This document shows positions 1 through 11,385 of a stretch of DNA of 64,000 nucleotides, one piece after another. Location of the stretch: positions 119,537,363-119,601,362 of the forward strand of contig CM035164.1 in the NCBI GenBank assembly GCA_020205615.1. Reading direction: 5' to 3'. Every line of letters starts with the position of its first letter. Positions within the stretch are counted from its first letter, which is position 1. This DNA is from Panax quinquefolius. Taxonomy: Eukaryota; Streptophyta; Magnoliopsida; Apiales; Araliaceae. Made by a program: the position numbers and the translations under genes. Below the pieces are notes generated by a model. The model was not told the origin of the DNA and ran no database searches. It saw only the letters and a program-made list of their open reading frames with translations.

Positions 1-440
1 AAAAGGAGACTTATTTTAAGACTGTTCTAACAATACCATCTGGTTCGGATGGATTTGTTATCTCACAATGATGCTTGAGGAAAGGGTTAGGATGTGTTCT
101 CATGCAGCGTGGGAAAGTCATAGCCTATGCCTCATGACAACTTAAAGAGTATGAGAGGAATTATCCTACTCATGATCTAGAGTTAGCGGCGATCGTTTTC
201 GCTAAAAATATGGAGGCACTATCTATATGGGGAGAAAGTGGAGATATATTCGGACCATAAAAGCCTTAAATATTTCTTCACTCAAAAAGAACTCAACATG
301 CGGCGATGACGTTGGCTCGAGCTATTGAAAGACTACGACCACACTATTCAATACCATCCCGGTAAAGCGAACGTGGTAGGCGCGCGCATTGAGTAGAAGA
401 TCATATGCGGAACGAAAAGTGCGATGATGTCAAGTATACG
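1..440 (+). pseudogene. RNase H domain of R1 pol (broken)
   Basis: Frame pieces read [19 protein letters not shown], then a stop where other copies have Arg (TCATGACAACTT against TCTCGACAACTC at 63733), then [12 protein letters not shown], a stretch with several indels and finally DYDHTIQYHPGKANVV. These are typical RNase H motifs of Ty3/gypsy pol, where the domain degrades the RNA of RNA-DNA hybrids during reverse transcription. The start is cut by the window edge. The same stop is present at 38920-38925, so it is either inherited in R1 or a shared consensus error. The piece is not functional as written. Confidence 0.85.
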
Positions 441-479
441 ATAGAGCCAACTTTAATAGAAAAAGTTAAGGTTGCTTCA

Positions 480-1915
480 AGCCACCACCAATCGAGGCCA
501 GATACGTCATCGTATGAAGAAGAAAGTACAAGAAAGAGCTATTAGGGCGAGAATTGATGAAGAAGGAATACTTGAGTCCACTCTGACTTTGTGTTCTAAC
601 GACTCGATTTGAAGTACAAGATTATGATGGAGGCACACAATACACCATTTGCAATCCATCTCGGAAGTACTAAAATGTATCGTGATCTTGACATACATTT
701 TGGTGGAATAATATGAAGAGAGAGATTGCAAAGTTTATCTCGACGTGTTTAACTTGCTTAACGTGTAAAGGCGGAGCATCTAGTACCTAAGGGTCCGTTG
801 CAACCACTTGAGATTCCGGAATGGAAGTGGGAACACATTACCATGGATTTCGTTCACGGGTCTTCCTACGGTTTTCAAGGCATCAATGCTATTTGGGTTA
901 TTGTTGATAGATTAACCAAGTCCGCTTTCATTTCTTGCCGACACGGAGACTTATTCACTTGAACGTCTTGCTAGTATATGACGTAAATGAGATTGTGAGG
1001 TTGCATGGCATGCCTCAGTATCCATAGTTTCGGATCGTGACCCAAGATTCACTTCAAGATTTTGGGTTAGCTTGCAAAAAGCTATGGGCACGGATTTGCG
1101 ATTTAGTTGAGGCATACCATCCCCAAGCAGACGGACAATCGAGAGGACTATTCAAACTCTTGAAGATTTATTAAGACTCGTGTCCTAGACTTCAAGGGTA
1201 GTTGGGATAAGTATTTACCATTGGTGGAATTCTCCTACAACAACAGGTTATCGAGCAAGTATAGGTGTGGCTCCATTCAAGCATTATATGGACGAAAATG
1301 TCGTTCTCCAATATGTTGGGATGAGGTGGGTGAAGCAACATTGTTGGGACCCGAGTTAAATGTATATGACTAGAAAAGATCCAAATGATTCGGACAACGT
1401 ATACAAACGGCACAAGATCGACAAAAGAGTTATGCGGATCTTCATCGAAAGGACGTGGAATTTAATGTGTAGGGATCATGTATTGTTGCGAGTTGCTCCA
1501 TGGAAGGGAGTTACAAGATTTGGGAAGAGAGCTCAATCCACGATTTATTGGTCCATTTCAAATTCTTTGACCGAGTAGGAAATGTAGCCTATAGACTTGC
1601 ATTACCTCCAAGTATGTCTCAGTGTTCATAATGTGTTTCACATATCGCATTTCAGTAAATATGTGAAAGACCCGAACCACGTTATTGAGTTAGAACCGGA
1701 CGAGATAGCCAAAGACTTAACGTATGAGGAGGTAATTGTCAAGATCTTGGATAGGAAGGAGCATGTCCTACGCATGAAAGGTCATACCACAAGTTAAAGT
1801 TTTGTGGAGGAATCATGCTATAGAGGAAATGACACGGGAATTGGAAGCGGAAATGAAAGCGAGGTATCCTCACCTTTTGAAACACCAGTACGTCACGTCA
1901 ATTTTCGGGACGAAA
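480..1915 (+). pseudogene. Integrase and chromodomain-like tail of R1 pol (broken)
   Basis: The zinc-binding part lies near 610-790 (HHG-like and CLTC motifs, damaged). The catalytic core lies near 840-1290, with [16 protein letters not shown] and [15 protein letters not shown] supplying the D, D and E positions. From about 1290 the C-terminal part follows: VAPWKGVTRF, GRVGNVAYRL-like residues, HNVFHISHFSKYVKDPNH and finally EEMTRELE and KARYPHLFE-like residues. That tail resembles the chromodomain end of Tekay/Del chromoviruses. Integrase would insert the cDNA copy into chromatin. At least six frameshifts are present, so no full product is possible as written. It ends just before the polypurine tract. 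Confidence 0.85.
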
Positions 1916-1922
1916 ATTTCAA

Positions 1923-1934
1923 TAGGAGGGAGGT
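1923..1934 (+). promoter_or_regulatory. Polypurine tract of R1 element
   Basis: The purine run aggagggagg ends immediately before the TGTAAGACCCC start of the LTR. It would prime plus-strand DNA synthesis. The same tract precedes the other 3' LTRs (7915, 21413 and 40706; on the minus strand at 52482-52493). Confidence 0.85.
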
Positions 1935-4593
1935 TGTAAGACCCCAAATTTTTTTTAAATAAAAGGAATTTCTTTATTTATTATTTTGAAATAGTAAGGG
2001 TTGATTTGATTAATGTGGATAGTTAAGGGTTAAATACGCAAATATTTCAAAATAAGCAAGTGGTTATAAAATATTCATTTTTGTCGGGAATATTCGTTTG
2101 GTCGTGGAATATTAAATGCTTGGGAATATTCGTGACAATGGTTGACCATGTGGGCCCCATAACGGAAAGCGATTGGATGAAGAAAAGCGACAAATATAAG
2201 TTGGTTAAAAATAATTGGCGTAATTATTACTGTTATTATCTTTGTTGGAATACCCGGTGGTTAAAAACACATGAATCTGGCGTGGTTGCACAAAGAAGAC
2301 TACGGTATTGCTGCGTAATTGTTGAATTATTGATCCTTACGTAAGAAGGCACTACTCAATAATTTTCACGATGAATTCTTATTCAATATTTTATTTTATT
2401 GATTCAATAATTCTTTGCGTTGATATTTTATATTATTTTGTTCAATAATTGTCCTTCGCACATTATCTCCATTATCGGATCAATAATTCATATTATTTGA
2501 ATAATATTATTAGATAGCATTATTGGCAATGTCTAGAAAGTTCACAAGGAGAGGTTTGGTCACCTAAATTACGCCAAGATGAGGAGAAATCCTTATCGGA
2601 AGCCCCCTCTCACAGGAACGGCTTTGGTTATCATAATTGCGATTCGTAATATTATTTGTGAATAATTAATTATTGATTCATATGATAAAGAAATATTTAT
2701 TTTATGTGGATATAAATGATGGATTTATTTATGTGGTTATAAATGAAGAAATTAATGTTGAGGTATTTTATCGGTATTTTATCAGTTGGAGGTATTAAAA
2801 ATTAAATCGTGGGGTTTTGAGATATATTATGGGGTTATAATTTTTAATCCGACCGTTGGATTGTGGTAATTTTTGGGTATGTTATACATACATAAGTTGA
2901 GTATATGTCCACAAATTTTGAACCGTTAAAAATGCACGAATGATTTGTTATGAATTTTAAGAGGTGTCCGATTCTTAAATTAGGTTTATAATTGATTTTG
3001 GTGGAAAATTCTAGAATTGAGTGGGCCCCACTTGTGGTTGGTGAAGAAATGTGCTGAATTTTATTTCAAATGTGGTGGGTGGCAATAGTAGCGAGGTAAA
3101 GCCATCGTGCAGTAATGTGGTCAAGTCTGCCTTGTAGGGCTAACATTTTCCTATAAATAGAGGGCTAAGTTAGAATTGAAAATCACACCGAAACAAAGTT
3201 TTCTCTTTCTCTCTCTATATTATTGAGCGTATTTTGTGAGTATTTAGATACTTTGAGAGTTCTTTGATCAATTACAAGTTTCATTCAAAGATCACTTGAC
3301 CTTTCCTTCCAAGAAATCTTGATTCTTTGAGGTAGGGATATTTTTTTTTCAGTAATGATATTATTTCTTCAATATCATTATCTTTGAAATGTTGATCGAA
3401 GTTTTATCAAATTTGAAACTTTTTCATGTCGGGGTTACTATTCATGAGTTACTATTCACGAGTTACTATTCATGAGTTACTATTCACGAGTTCTTATTCA
3501 CGAGTACTATTCATGAAGCGTGAAAATGTTTTTTGTGGAATTTCTATCTTTTGGTGTCTGAGTTACTATTCACGATATCGACTATTCACGATATCTGACA
3601 CTATTCACGATTATCTGGCACTATTCATCGAAAAATAAAATTTCTTCTTTTCGTCCAAAATATCTATACGGATACTAGCTTTGATTGTATCCATGTTTTG
3701 ATCATTCTTGAATTTTACACCACTATGATTATTTTTGAGGTATTGTTGGACATGGATAAAACAAAGTACGAATCATTAATCCTTAATCCTTGTCATTTTG
3801 TTTCTTTGGATTCGTTCTTTAAAAATATTTTCATCATCCTCGGTCTTAAATGATGATATTATTGAATATCTTTTGGCTGTAGTGCAAAGATGAATGATTT
3901 TGAAGAATATCTTTGGCTGTAGTGCAAAGATGAGCGGTGTTTAAATGAACATGACCGAAGTGATGAATATCTTTGGCCTTTAGTGCAAAGATGAGCAGTG
4001 TTGAGATGAACATGATGGATTGATGAATATCTTTGGCACTGTAGTGCAAAGATGAATATTTGATTTGAGATGAATATTGATTGATGTTACGAGGATAAAA
4101 TATTGATGATGGATTATTAAATTCATAGATTATAGTAGATTTCATTCTCACGTAACTCTTCTATGAATTATTATTTCATTGCGAATATTGATCCGAAATT
4201 TGTTGTCTATTGTATTCTATTAGATTTTTCCTGTTGAAGACTAACGATAATTTGTTGTATATTATCTTAGTCATAATATTCTTTTCTTGAGCTAGTTGAG
4301 CTCACCCTTTTCCTTTTGTTCCATTCTTCTCGGGGAGGCGAGAATATAGCGAGTATGAGTCGGGTATGTAATGAAGGTTTTAGAAAGGATTGTTTAGTAG
4401 TCCTCACCATTTTTGTAAAATAATGTATCAATAAATGTGATGAGGATTTATTTGAGTATAAATATTGTCTAGAAGATAATATTTGTATTTAAACTCACAG
4501 CTTTACTGTTGTAATAATAAAGTTGTAGTTGTTTCTGTACCATGTATTGACAACTCAGAATGGGTGATGTATACCTATTTTGGGGGCGTCACA
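1935..4593 (+). repeat. 3' LTR of R1 element
   Basis: It begins TGTAAGACCCC and ends GGGGGCGTCACA. A TATA box (tataaata, 3152-3159) separates U3 from the transcribed part. After it come a CT-rich leader, a run of about 14-bp repeats (agttactattcacg type, 3430-3620) and four hairpin repeats of the form atctttg...gtagtgcaaagat (3864-4060). It is about 2.66 kb, slightly shorter than the other R1 LTRs (2.80-2.90 kb). The host sequence begins at 4594. Confidence 0.92.
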
Positions 4594-5160
4594 ATGCCGT
4601 CCAAAGCATGTTATAATTGTGGAAGAGAAGGTCACTTAGCTCGATTTTGTCGTTTACCGAAAACAAATTCAACTAGGATGGAGGCACCAAAGGCTGTCCC
4701 AGACAAACCAAAGTCGGTAGTTTAAGAGAGAGCATTTTTTTTCTCGTGACGAGGAACCTGAATAAGATTATCACGGGTAAGTAATCATAAGCTCTTGCGA
4801 AGTCTATACCGTGTTAGATACCAGTTCTACCCACTCTTTTATTTCACCTAGTTGCGTTCAACGTTTAAATTTGACTCCGGAGAAGTTAGACTTTGACTTG
4901 TTGGTTGAAACCTCGTTAGTAGGAGCCTTCGTTACCTCCACTATTTTTTAAATCTTGTTTGATTCAAATAAACACTTTCACGTTACCTGTCGATATTATC
5001 TCTTTGAAAATACTTGCCTTTGAGGTAATTTTTTGAAAACGATTGATTAATTACTCATTATTCTTTTTGTAAGGTTGTTAGCTTTCATATTCCTAACCAA
5101 CTTTATATATCTAATTCAAAGTAACCAAACCCTAAAGTTAATCATTGTAATATCAAGCCA
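4594..5160 (+). pseudogene. Gag zinc knuckle and protease remnant of R2
   Basis: At 4609-4650 an intact CCHC knuckle reads CYNCGREGHLARFC, the nucleic-acid-binding end of gag. After an in-frame stop at 4723-4725 a protease part follows: TVLDTSSTHSFIS near 4807, then RLNLTPEKLDFDL. The aspartic protease motif LDTG is seen here as LDTS. Further on, the IVISSHK motif near 5142-5162 marks the end of the protease region before the cassette. Several frameshifts exclude a product. The knuckle keeps its final Cys, unlike R1 elements. Confidence 0.8.
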
Positions 5161-5172
5161 TAAGTAAAGAGC

Positions 5173-5314
5173 TCCGAACCTTTCGTTGTTGACTTCCTTG
5201 TGTGGAATGCACCGAAGCCGGACTTTCTGTAGGCGACATCGTGAATGAAGATGGCAAGTTTATAGGTATCATTGTGAGGTGCTAGCTAGGTTAAGGGATA
5301 GAAGTCACAGTTGG
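5173..5314 (+). repeat. Recurring ~143-bp cassette, copy 1
   Basis: The segment from gctccgaacc to gttggtatca matches 20408-20551 and 60451-60593 along its length, with substitutions and small indels. Shared words include gacttcctt, gtggaatgc, gataggt-tcattgt and gtcacagttg. Here it sits between the protease end and the linker ahead of RT, a different place in pol from the other two copies. A second partial copy of its tail (actatccaag...gtaacagtt) follows at 5329-5359. The function is unknown. The right end resembles an LTR/primer-site junction (gtcacagttggtatca). Confidence 0.6.
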
Positions 5315-5359
5315 TATCAATGTGACGTACTATCCAAGTCTTGGATGAGAGTAACAGTT

Positions 5360-5520
5360 TTGAATGATATTTCTATCATTAATAAATTTCTTGACGTATT
5401 CTTGAAGATTTCCTAGCCTACCCTAGAGCGTGAAATCGAATTTTGTATTGACCCCAGTACAAAAACCCATTTCTTAAACCCTCAAATATTTCTTCAACTA
5501 AAAGGATCTGTTTACGAGGA
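5360..5520 (+). pseudogene. Protease-RT linker remnant of R2
   Basis: Pieces reading LNDISIINKFLDV and then a damaged LPGLP-like stretch match the linker at 60130-60240 in the other R2 body. The homology stops near 5500, where the non-coding stretch begins. No RT motif follows. Confidence 0.6.
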
Positions 5521-7850
5521 TTATGATGAAAGTCATAATAAAAGTATAGAACTGATGAAAATTATGGGTATATGAAGTATTAGTAAGTTTTATGATGAGT
5601 TATGTTGGTTAGTATGTGAAAACATGAAAGTTTCTTAGAAATCACAAAGAGTTGAAAATCAGATTTTGGTGAAAAACGTAACATGAAATTCAATTGTCCA
5701 TATCTCCTATTATATTTTGAATTTTTGAGTGTGGTCAAGTCCTAGAGTTAGATCTATGAGTTACCTAACTAATCCAAGTAGAATTACTGGAAAAGGTGTT
5801 GTAGATTTTTGTGTGGACTGATTTTAGCAAAGGAGTGCAAAGCTACAAAAATCGAAAAAAGCTTCTGCCATGATTTTAGAGAGGCTGTTTCGGCCACTTA
5901 AATTATGAGAAAAATTCTGGCCTTTTGGGACATGAAGGTATATGGTATAAAGTACCTCCTGTCCAAAAATGAGCTCATTTCGACTTAAAATGAGCAAGTT
6001 ATGACTATTTCAATATTTAGGTTTTTCGATGAAAAAACGCTATACCGGAGTTCTATAACTCCGATGACCATGAAATTTAAACTAGAAGCTCACGTTAACA
6101 TGTGTAAGGTCCTGCCAAGATTTGGGAATTTTGGAGTTAAACTTGAGGTAGCTAATTTCTTAAGGAATTAATTAGAAATTGATTTTTAAAAAATAGTAAA
6201 TAAATTTTAAAAATTTTAGAAAATATATTTTCATTATGGGACTATATTATGCTAAATCCCAGAAAAGAAATATTTTTGGGACTGATTTGGTATTTTTCAT
6301 GAAAATAGTTTAATTACGAACATATGAGTTAAATATGTTATGTGAAGTAACAAAGTTGAAAATAGGATTTTATGGCTAGAAAATCTATATATAGATATAT
6401 GCATATTTTTTTGATGAGGAATTTGATAATTGGTGATGATATTTTATGAGTATGGCATTTTTGAATGATGAAATGCATTATATGGTAAAAGCGTAAACAA
6501 TTGAGATAAATTGTTTATAAATTTAAGAAGTGATTAAAATATTGTTATAATATTAATGATATTAGATTATAAGATTATTAAGTGATTGATAACATGGGGA
6601 TATTCTTGAATCTGGATAAATTATATTATAAATGTTTAATATTTATCCTTTATCTCATTTGATTGATTCTTTATATCATTATCCTCATGCTTATATTATG
6701 TTGAAAGTCAAATGGTATTCTGTGGTGCATAGATGGACTTGGTATGATTATGACCGAGGATTGTTCGGTATAATCATAACCAGTAATTGAAAACACAATT
6801 ATCTTTGGCCGTAGTGCATGGATAATTTGTGGTCGTGATACTAATGAATACACAATTATCTTTGGTAGTAGTGCATGGATAATTTGTGGTTGTGATACTA
6901 ATGAATACACAATTATCTTTGGTAGTAGTGCATGGATAATTTGTGGTCGTGATACTAATGAATACACAATTATCTTTGGTAGTAGTGCATGGATAATTTG
7001 TGGTCGTGATACTAATGAATACACAATTATCTTTGGTAGTAGTGCATGGATAATTTATGGTCGTGATAATCTTAATGAATACACAATTATCTTTGGTAGT
7101 AGTGCATGGATAATTTGTGGTTGTGATACTAATGAATACACGATTATCTTTTGGTAGTAGTGCATGGATAATTTGTGGTCGTGATACTAATGAATACACG
7201 ATTATCTTTGGTAGTAGTTCATGGATAATTTGTGGTCGTGATACTAATGAATACACTATTATCTTTGGGCCGTAGTAGTGCATGGATAATTTGTGGTCGT
7301 GATCTTAATGAATACACAATTATCTTTGGTAGTAGTGCATGGATAATTTGTGGTCGTGATGATCTTAATGAATACACAATTATCTTTGGTAGTAGTGCAT
7401 GGATAATTTGTGGTCGTGATACTAATGAATACACGATTATCTTTGGCCGTAGTAGTGCATGGATAATTTGTGGTCGTGATCTTAATGAATATCCTTGGCA
7501 CGTAGTGCGGGGATGATTCGATGATATGGATTAATTATTGGTGAGTCTCAAAGAATGAAATATTAATTCATGGATGTGGTAAAAGTCATCTTTGGTAGTA
7601 GTAGTGCATTGATAGACTTGGTATGATTATGACCACGGATTATTCGGTATAATCATGATCAGATTGAAAACACGAATATCCTTGGCGAAGAAGTGCATGG
7701 ATAATTCGTGGTCGTGATACTATTAAGCTAAGTCTCAATTATTATTGGTTTTACGGTTATATATCTTTGGCTTGTAGTGCAAAGATGAATTGTTAATGAA
7801 TATCTTTGGTAGGATTGCAAAGATGAACTTAATATTTTCAACGATAAAGG
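5521..7850 (+). repeat. Non-coding LTR-like stretch inside R2 body
   Basis: No coding homology is visible. 5521-6600 is AT-rich and looks like the U3 part of an LTR I do not otherwise see in the window; this is style rather than alignment. From about 6600 it resembles the transcribed part of R2 LTRs: the run tctggataaatt..., then ttatatcatt and atcctcatgcttatatta, matches 31436-31536 in the solo LTR. 7560-7850 repeats such pieces together with an R1-like hairpin unit. LTR-derived DNA therefore sits where pol should be, upstream of the polypurine tract, which points to rearrangement. Confidence 0.55.
6797..7491 (+). repeat. 57-bp minisatellite, 12 units
   Basis: Units start at 6797, 6854, 6911, 6968, 7025, 7085, 7142, 7200, 7257, 7318, 7378 and 7435. 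Most are 57 bp; some are 58-61 bp with small insertions. Each contains tatctttggtagtagtgca followed by tggataatttgtgg and gtgatactaatgaatacac. The unit is present once in the R2 solo LTR (near 31713-31770), so the array is an expansion of an LTR segment. Long open frames across it on both strands are by-products of a 57-bp (multiple of 3) period and are not genes. Confidence 0.95.
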
Positions 7851-7914
7851 TATTCAAGGTATCCTCACCTCTTTATCATATCAGTATCGCACCCTAATTT
7901 AGGCGAAATTCCAT

Positions 7915-7925
7915 AAGGAGGGAGA
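7915..7925 (+). promoter_or_regulatory. Polypurine tract of R2 element
   Basis: The run aaggagggaga lies directly before the TGTGAGACCCC start of the R2 LTR. It shows that the LTR at 7927 is a 3' LTR and not a solo LTR. Confidence 0.8.
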
Positions 7926-7926
7926 T

Positions 7927-10336
7927 TGTGAGACCCCAGATTTTATCAATAAAGATTTAAATTTTGTTGAAATAATTTTTTTAATATTATGGTGTGAATT
8001 TAAGATAATATTATAGTTGTGGGTAGTATTTATAAATTTTGCAAAGTATGCAGTGGTTATATTATATTCGATTGGTGGGGAATATTAGGTTTAGCGAGGG
8101 GAATATTCGCAATAAGCTCAATCATTGGTGGACCCTAGCGAAATTATTGTCGGATTGAGAAAGCGACAAAAATATTTTATTGAAATAACGGTGGAAGTTT
8201 TACCGTAGTTCTTGTTGAACTACTCGGTAGTAAAAAATGCGATGTCGTGTGGTTGCATAAGTAGACCGCGGTATTGATTATTGATGCTTATGTGAGAAGT
8301 CACTCGGTTTGATTCCATTATTGTCGATTAATAATATGAATTATTATAGCGATAATGACGTTTTGTTTTATTCAGTATTATTAACGTAATAAAAAGCGAA
8401 ACATCTTTTATATAAAATAGAATACTTTATTAAAGTTATTCTATAAATAGAATATATTATATTTTATTATGCATAGTGTTGCGTAGTGTTTTTTGCATAG
8501 TGTTTTGCATAGTATTGCATAGTGTTTGCATATTAAAATGTTTTTATATAAATAGAATATATTATATTTTATTTAAAAGATTTTTCTTTAAATATGGACC
8601 GTCGTCGATTAAAGTAAATCAATCTGGATAGTTCATGGATTAATTCTTATGCATTCCATTTTCCTATAAATAGAAGCTCATTCCTTCATTATTTTTTTAC
8701 GAATTCATTGAAACTCTAGAGAGAGAAATTATAGAGAGAAGCTATAGAGAGAAAATTATAGAAAGAAGAAGAGTGATTCGCTACTTCACTACTTCTATAT
8801 TAGGTTCTCTTTTACGGTAAGGGGTGTTATTCTTTCTTCTTGAAGAGAACTTACATTATTCCATTCATTATTATTTACATTGGAATAACTTTTGTAAAAG
8901 TGGCATACCCTATACATAACTTTTGTATCTGTGGCATACCCTATACTTGGTGAAATCCTTATGTTATTCCATTGCTTATTATTACATTGGAATAACTTTG
9001 TATCTGTGATTTACCCTATACTTGGTGACATTCTTCTATTATTACATTGGAACATCACATGCGTGTGTTTTTACAGGACTGGTTCCGCTTTTTATTATTA
9101 CATTGGAACATCACATGCGTGTGTTTTACAGGACCTGGTTAAAATCTTTATCATTCTTTTGGAATATCCTATCTCGTGTGTTTTACGGATCCGGGTTCCA
9201 TCTTTATTATTCATTGGAACATCCCGTGATTGTGAATTTCACGACTGGTTCCGTTATTATTATTCTATTGGAATAACATGTACATCACAAGATCGCATGC
9301 ATGGTGATTTCTTTTGTTATTCCATTCTTTATTATACCTAGTTGGTTAAAACTTTGACTTCTATACTCCATGAAATTAGTGGAATATCCTTGATATTTGC
9401 GTTTCATCCGAGATTTTTTCATGAAAATATTCTTACGATCATTCTTGAATTTTACTCTACAAAATAGTATCATGTTGACAATTTGGACGTTAATAATTCA
9501 TGGATTAAATAATTCTTGAACTTGTTTTATTGAATTATTATGTCATTGTCATCATCCTCATGATATATTATGTTATCTTTGGCTTACGTGCATAGATGAA
9601 CTTAGTATGATTATGACGAGGATCATTCGGTATAATCATGGCTTATATAAATGATGTGATAAAAGTCCTCGGTGACTTGTAATGCGATGATGGATAGTTT
9701 TTGTATGATTATGACCGGGGTGATTCGGTATAGTCATGACCATTGATAATTTGATGAAAATCCTTGGCCAAGTAGTACGGGGATGATTATATGTGGTGGT
9801 TTATTTATTAAATTGAGTCTCGTGATAAAAAAAATTGATGAAAACCTTTTAAAACCTAAAAGATAGTAGACTTTATTCTCTACTTGACTCTTTTAATGGA
9901 TTGCTAATTCAGCTGCAGATTAAACCGGGTTGTCTATTGTATTTTATCGGTTTAAACTTTGTTGAAGGCTAATGATAATTTATTCGCATTATCTTAGTCA
10001 TAATATTTCTTCTTGGGCTAGTTGAGCTCACCCTTTCTTTTCATTTATTCTCTTCTTGAAATGAGAACATAAATTGAGACGAGTCGGGAAGCGAAGTAAT
10101 GGTCCGAGAGGATAGCATTAGTAGTCCTCACTATTACGTGAAATAGTGTGATAATAGTTGTAATGAGGACTCCTTTTGAGTTTGTATAATATCTAGTAGA
10201 CAATATTTGTATTCAAACTCACAATTTATGTCGTATTGTACACGACAGTTATATTAGTAAGTTGTATTTGAATTTATGTACCATGTAACTGGCGATCCAA
10301 GATGGGTGACGTATACCTAATTTTGGGGGCGTCACA
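7927..10336 (+). repeat. 3' LTR of R2 element
   Basis: It starts TGTGAGACCCC and ends GGCGTCACA. The TATA box is tataaata at 8665-8672. A likely splice donor (acg/gtaagg, GT at 8817) and acceptor (agctgcag, ending 9918) bracket about 1.1 kb. Between them are about five imperfect repeats of roughly 50-60 bp containing attggaacatcacatgcgtg (8930-9300), and the hairpin motif class at 9570-9790. It shares this repeat type with the solo LTR at 45982 but not with the one at 29733, so R2 has at least two LTR forms. Unique sequence follows from 10337. Confidence 0.88.
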
Positions 10337-10827
10337 AAAGTGTGCACACCTTTTTAAGTTTAGGGTGCACATGTAAATAGAAAGTGAAGTTTGGGGTACG
10401 TTTTGTCTTTTAGTCTTTAAAATTTATTATATTAAAAATTGAGGATAATATGAGAATTATAAAAATATTACTTATTCCAATTTTTTTCCGTCCAAATCAG
10501 GCTAATTTTGGACGGAAAACTTTGGGAGGAAAAGTGACCAAGTTTTCTATCCATTTCTTTTCTTTTCCATTTATTAAAAACTCGAAACATAAAATTGAAA
10601 AGAAAACTTAATTTTTTTCGTCCATTTCTTTTTTCTTTTTTCATCCCATTTAAAAACTCGAAAGCAGAAAGCGTAAGTCAAACGACTGCATATTAAATTT
10701 AAAAAAGTTTAAAATAAAAATAATTTTTATTATTACTATACAATTATAATAATTATATCAATTAAAATTAAATATATTTATATTAATTTAAAATTTAATA
10801 TACCGTTATTTGATCTCAAAAATTAAA

Positions 10828-11088
10828 TTATATTTTTAATTTTAAAACGGAAAGATTAATAGTATCATTATTTTGGTAAAACAGGGAATAGGAATCATCA
10901 TTATGAATAAATGGTGAATCCATCACATCGTTCCATATAGTCGGTGGAATGTCACCCCCATAATAATCTTCTTCGTGATAAGAATGAAGCATCAGTGTGA
11001 ACAAGATCATTTGGTTCTTCTGATTATCAATGGAAATTGCTAATGATGTTATTTTGTTGGAATGTAATGATAACCTGCCATAATTTCC
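10828..11088 (-). CDS. Possible last exon of an unidentified gene
   Basis: An open frame of about 86 codons ends in TAA at 10828 and is open up to 11088, where a stop precedes it. The C-terminal 60 residues run from MILFTLMLHSYHEEDYYGG to NLSVLKLKI and contain PPTIWNDVMD and a run of Asp/Asn. On the minus strand an AG (…ttatggcag) near 11076-11084 could be a splice acceptor, so this could be a terminal exon. I recognise no domain. The acidic, Asn-rich composition with WNDV would suit the C-terminal tail of a transcription factor, but that is a guess. It may be chance. Confidence 0.2.
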   Translation of the reverse strand, partial: GNYGRLSLHSNKITSLAISIDNQKNQMILFTLMLHSYHEEDYYGGDIPPTIWNDVMDSPFIHNDDSYSLFYQNNDTINLSVLKLKI

Positions 11089-11249
11089 TTAATTTTTAAA
11101 CATGTAGTTGAACGATAAATATTTTTCTTTTTTATTACGCAAGGTGACTTATTCAAGTATATCTAAAATTGGATAATAAAAAGAAAAGATCTATTTTTTT
11201 AAAATAATAATTAAGTTTTCATTTGATTGGTTGTAAATAAAATGAAAGT

Positions 11250-11385
11250 GGTTAGTATGAAGTTTATTTTGAGGTAAGTTGGTCAATTGACCAATAGAAT
11301 ATTGACATGCAGACGATGTTGTATGTGTGTCAGTATTTTATTGGCTAATTGACCAACTTACTAAAAAAATAATTTCATGCTAACC
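11250..11385. mobile_element. MITE-like inverted repeat, copy 1
   Basis: The left half (ggttagtatgaa...ggtcaattgaccaatagaat) is the reverse complement, with a few mismatches, of the right half (attttattggctaattgacc...atttcatgctaacc). The arms are about 55 bp around a short centre containing cagacgatgttg. No gene is inside. A second copy is at 13173-13297. I could not fix a target duplication. Confidence 0.75.

Larger units (their letters stand above)
1..4593 (+). mobile_element. Ty3/gypsy element of family R1, 3' part
   Basis: This is the downstream part of a chromovirus-like LTR retrotransposon; the left side lies outside the window. It shows, in order, RNase H, integrase, a chromodomain-like tail, a polypurine tract and the 3' LTR. 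The DNA of 1-1934 is nearly the same as 38793-40718 in the complete element at 33156-43524, so membership in R1 is certain. It is followed at once by the zinc-knuckle coding sequence of a different, older element (R2), so it is a nested insertion. The right-hand duplication would be about atgcc (4594-4598); its left partner is outside the window, so this cannot be tested here. The reading frames are broken by several small indels. Confidence 0.92.
4594..10336 (+). mobile_element. Ty3/gypsy element of family R2, 3' part, degenerate
   Basis: The host of the R1 insertion at its left. It holds a zinc-knuckle and protease remnant (4594-5160), a copy of the recurring cassette (5173-5314), a protease-RT linker remnant (5360-5520), a long non-coding stretch with a minisatellite (5521-7850), a short 3' internal end and polypurine tract (7851-7926), and an R2 3' LTR (7927-10336). 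RT, RNase H and integrase are missing. Its coding part is closest to 49120-49667, the other R2 body in this window. The 5' LTR is outside the window. Confidence 0.75.

Noticed and set aside
3846..4151. Frames with repeated SLHY/AKDI words, also at 17464, 23380, 35149, 50137, 57706 and 61412
   Set aside because: They are translations of the LTR hairpin units, seen in every LTR and in several frames.
6797..7491. Regular array that could suggest a CRISPR locus
   Set aside because: The units are contiguous with no unique spacers, derive from an LTR and lie in plant nuclear DNA.
6671..7516. Long overlapping open frames on both strands with repeating peptides (SRPQIIHALLPKII type)
   Set aside because: They are translations of the 57-bp minisatellite, whose unit is a multiple of three. 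There are no coding features.
8931..9341. 136-codon frame with repeated LLHWN and YIGTSHAC words
   Set aside because: It is the translation of the 50-60 bp repeats inside the R2 LTR; the matching stretch at 47030 does not keep the frame.
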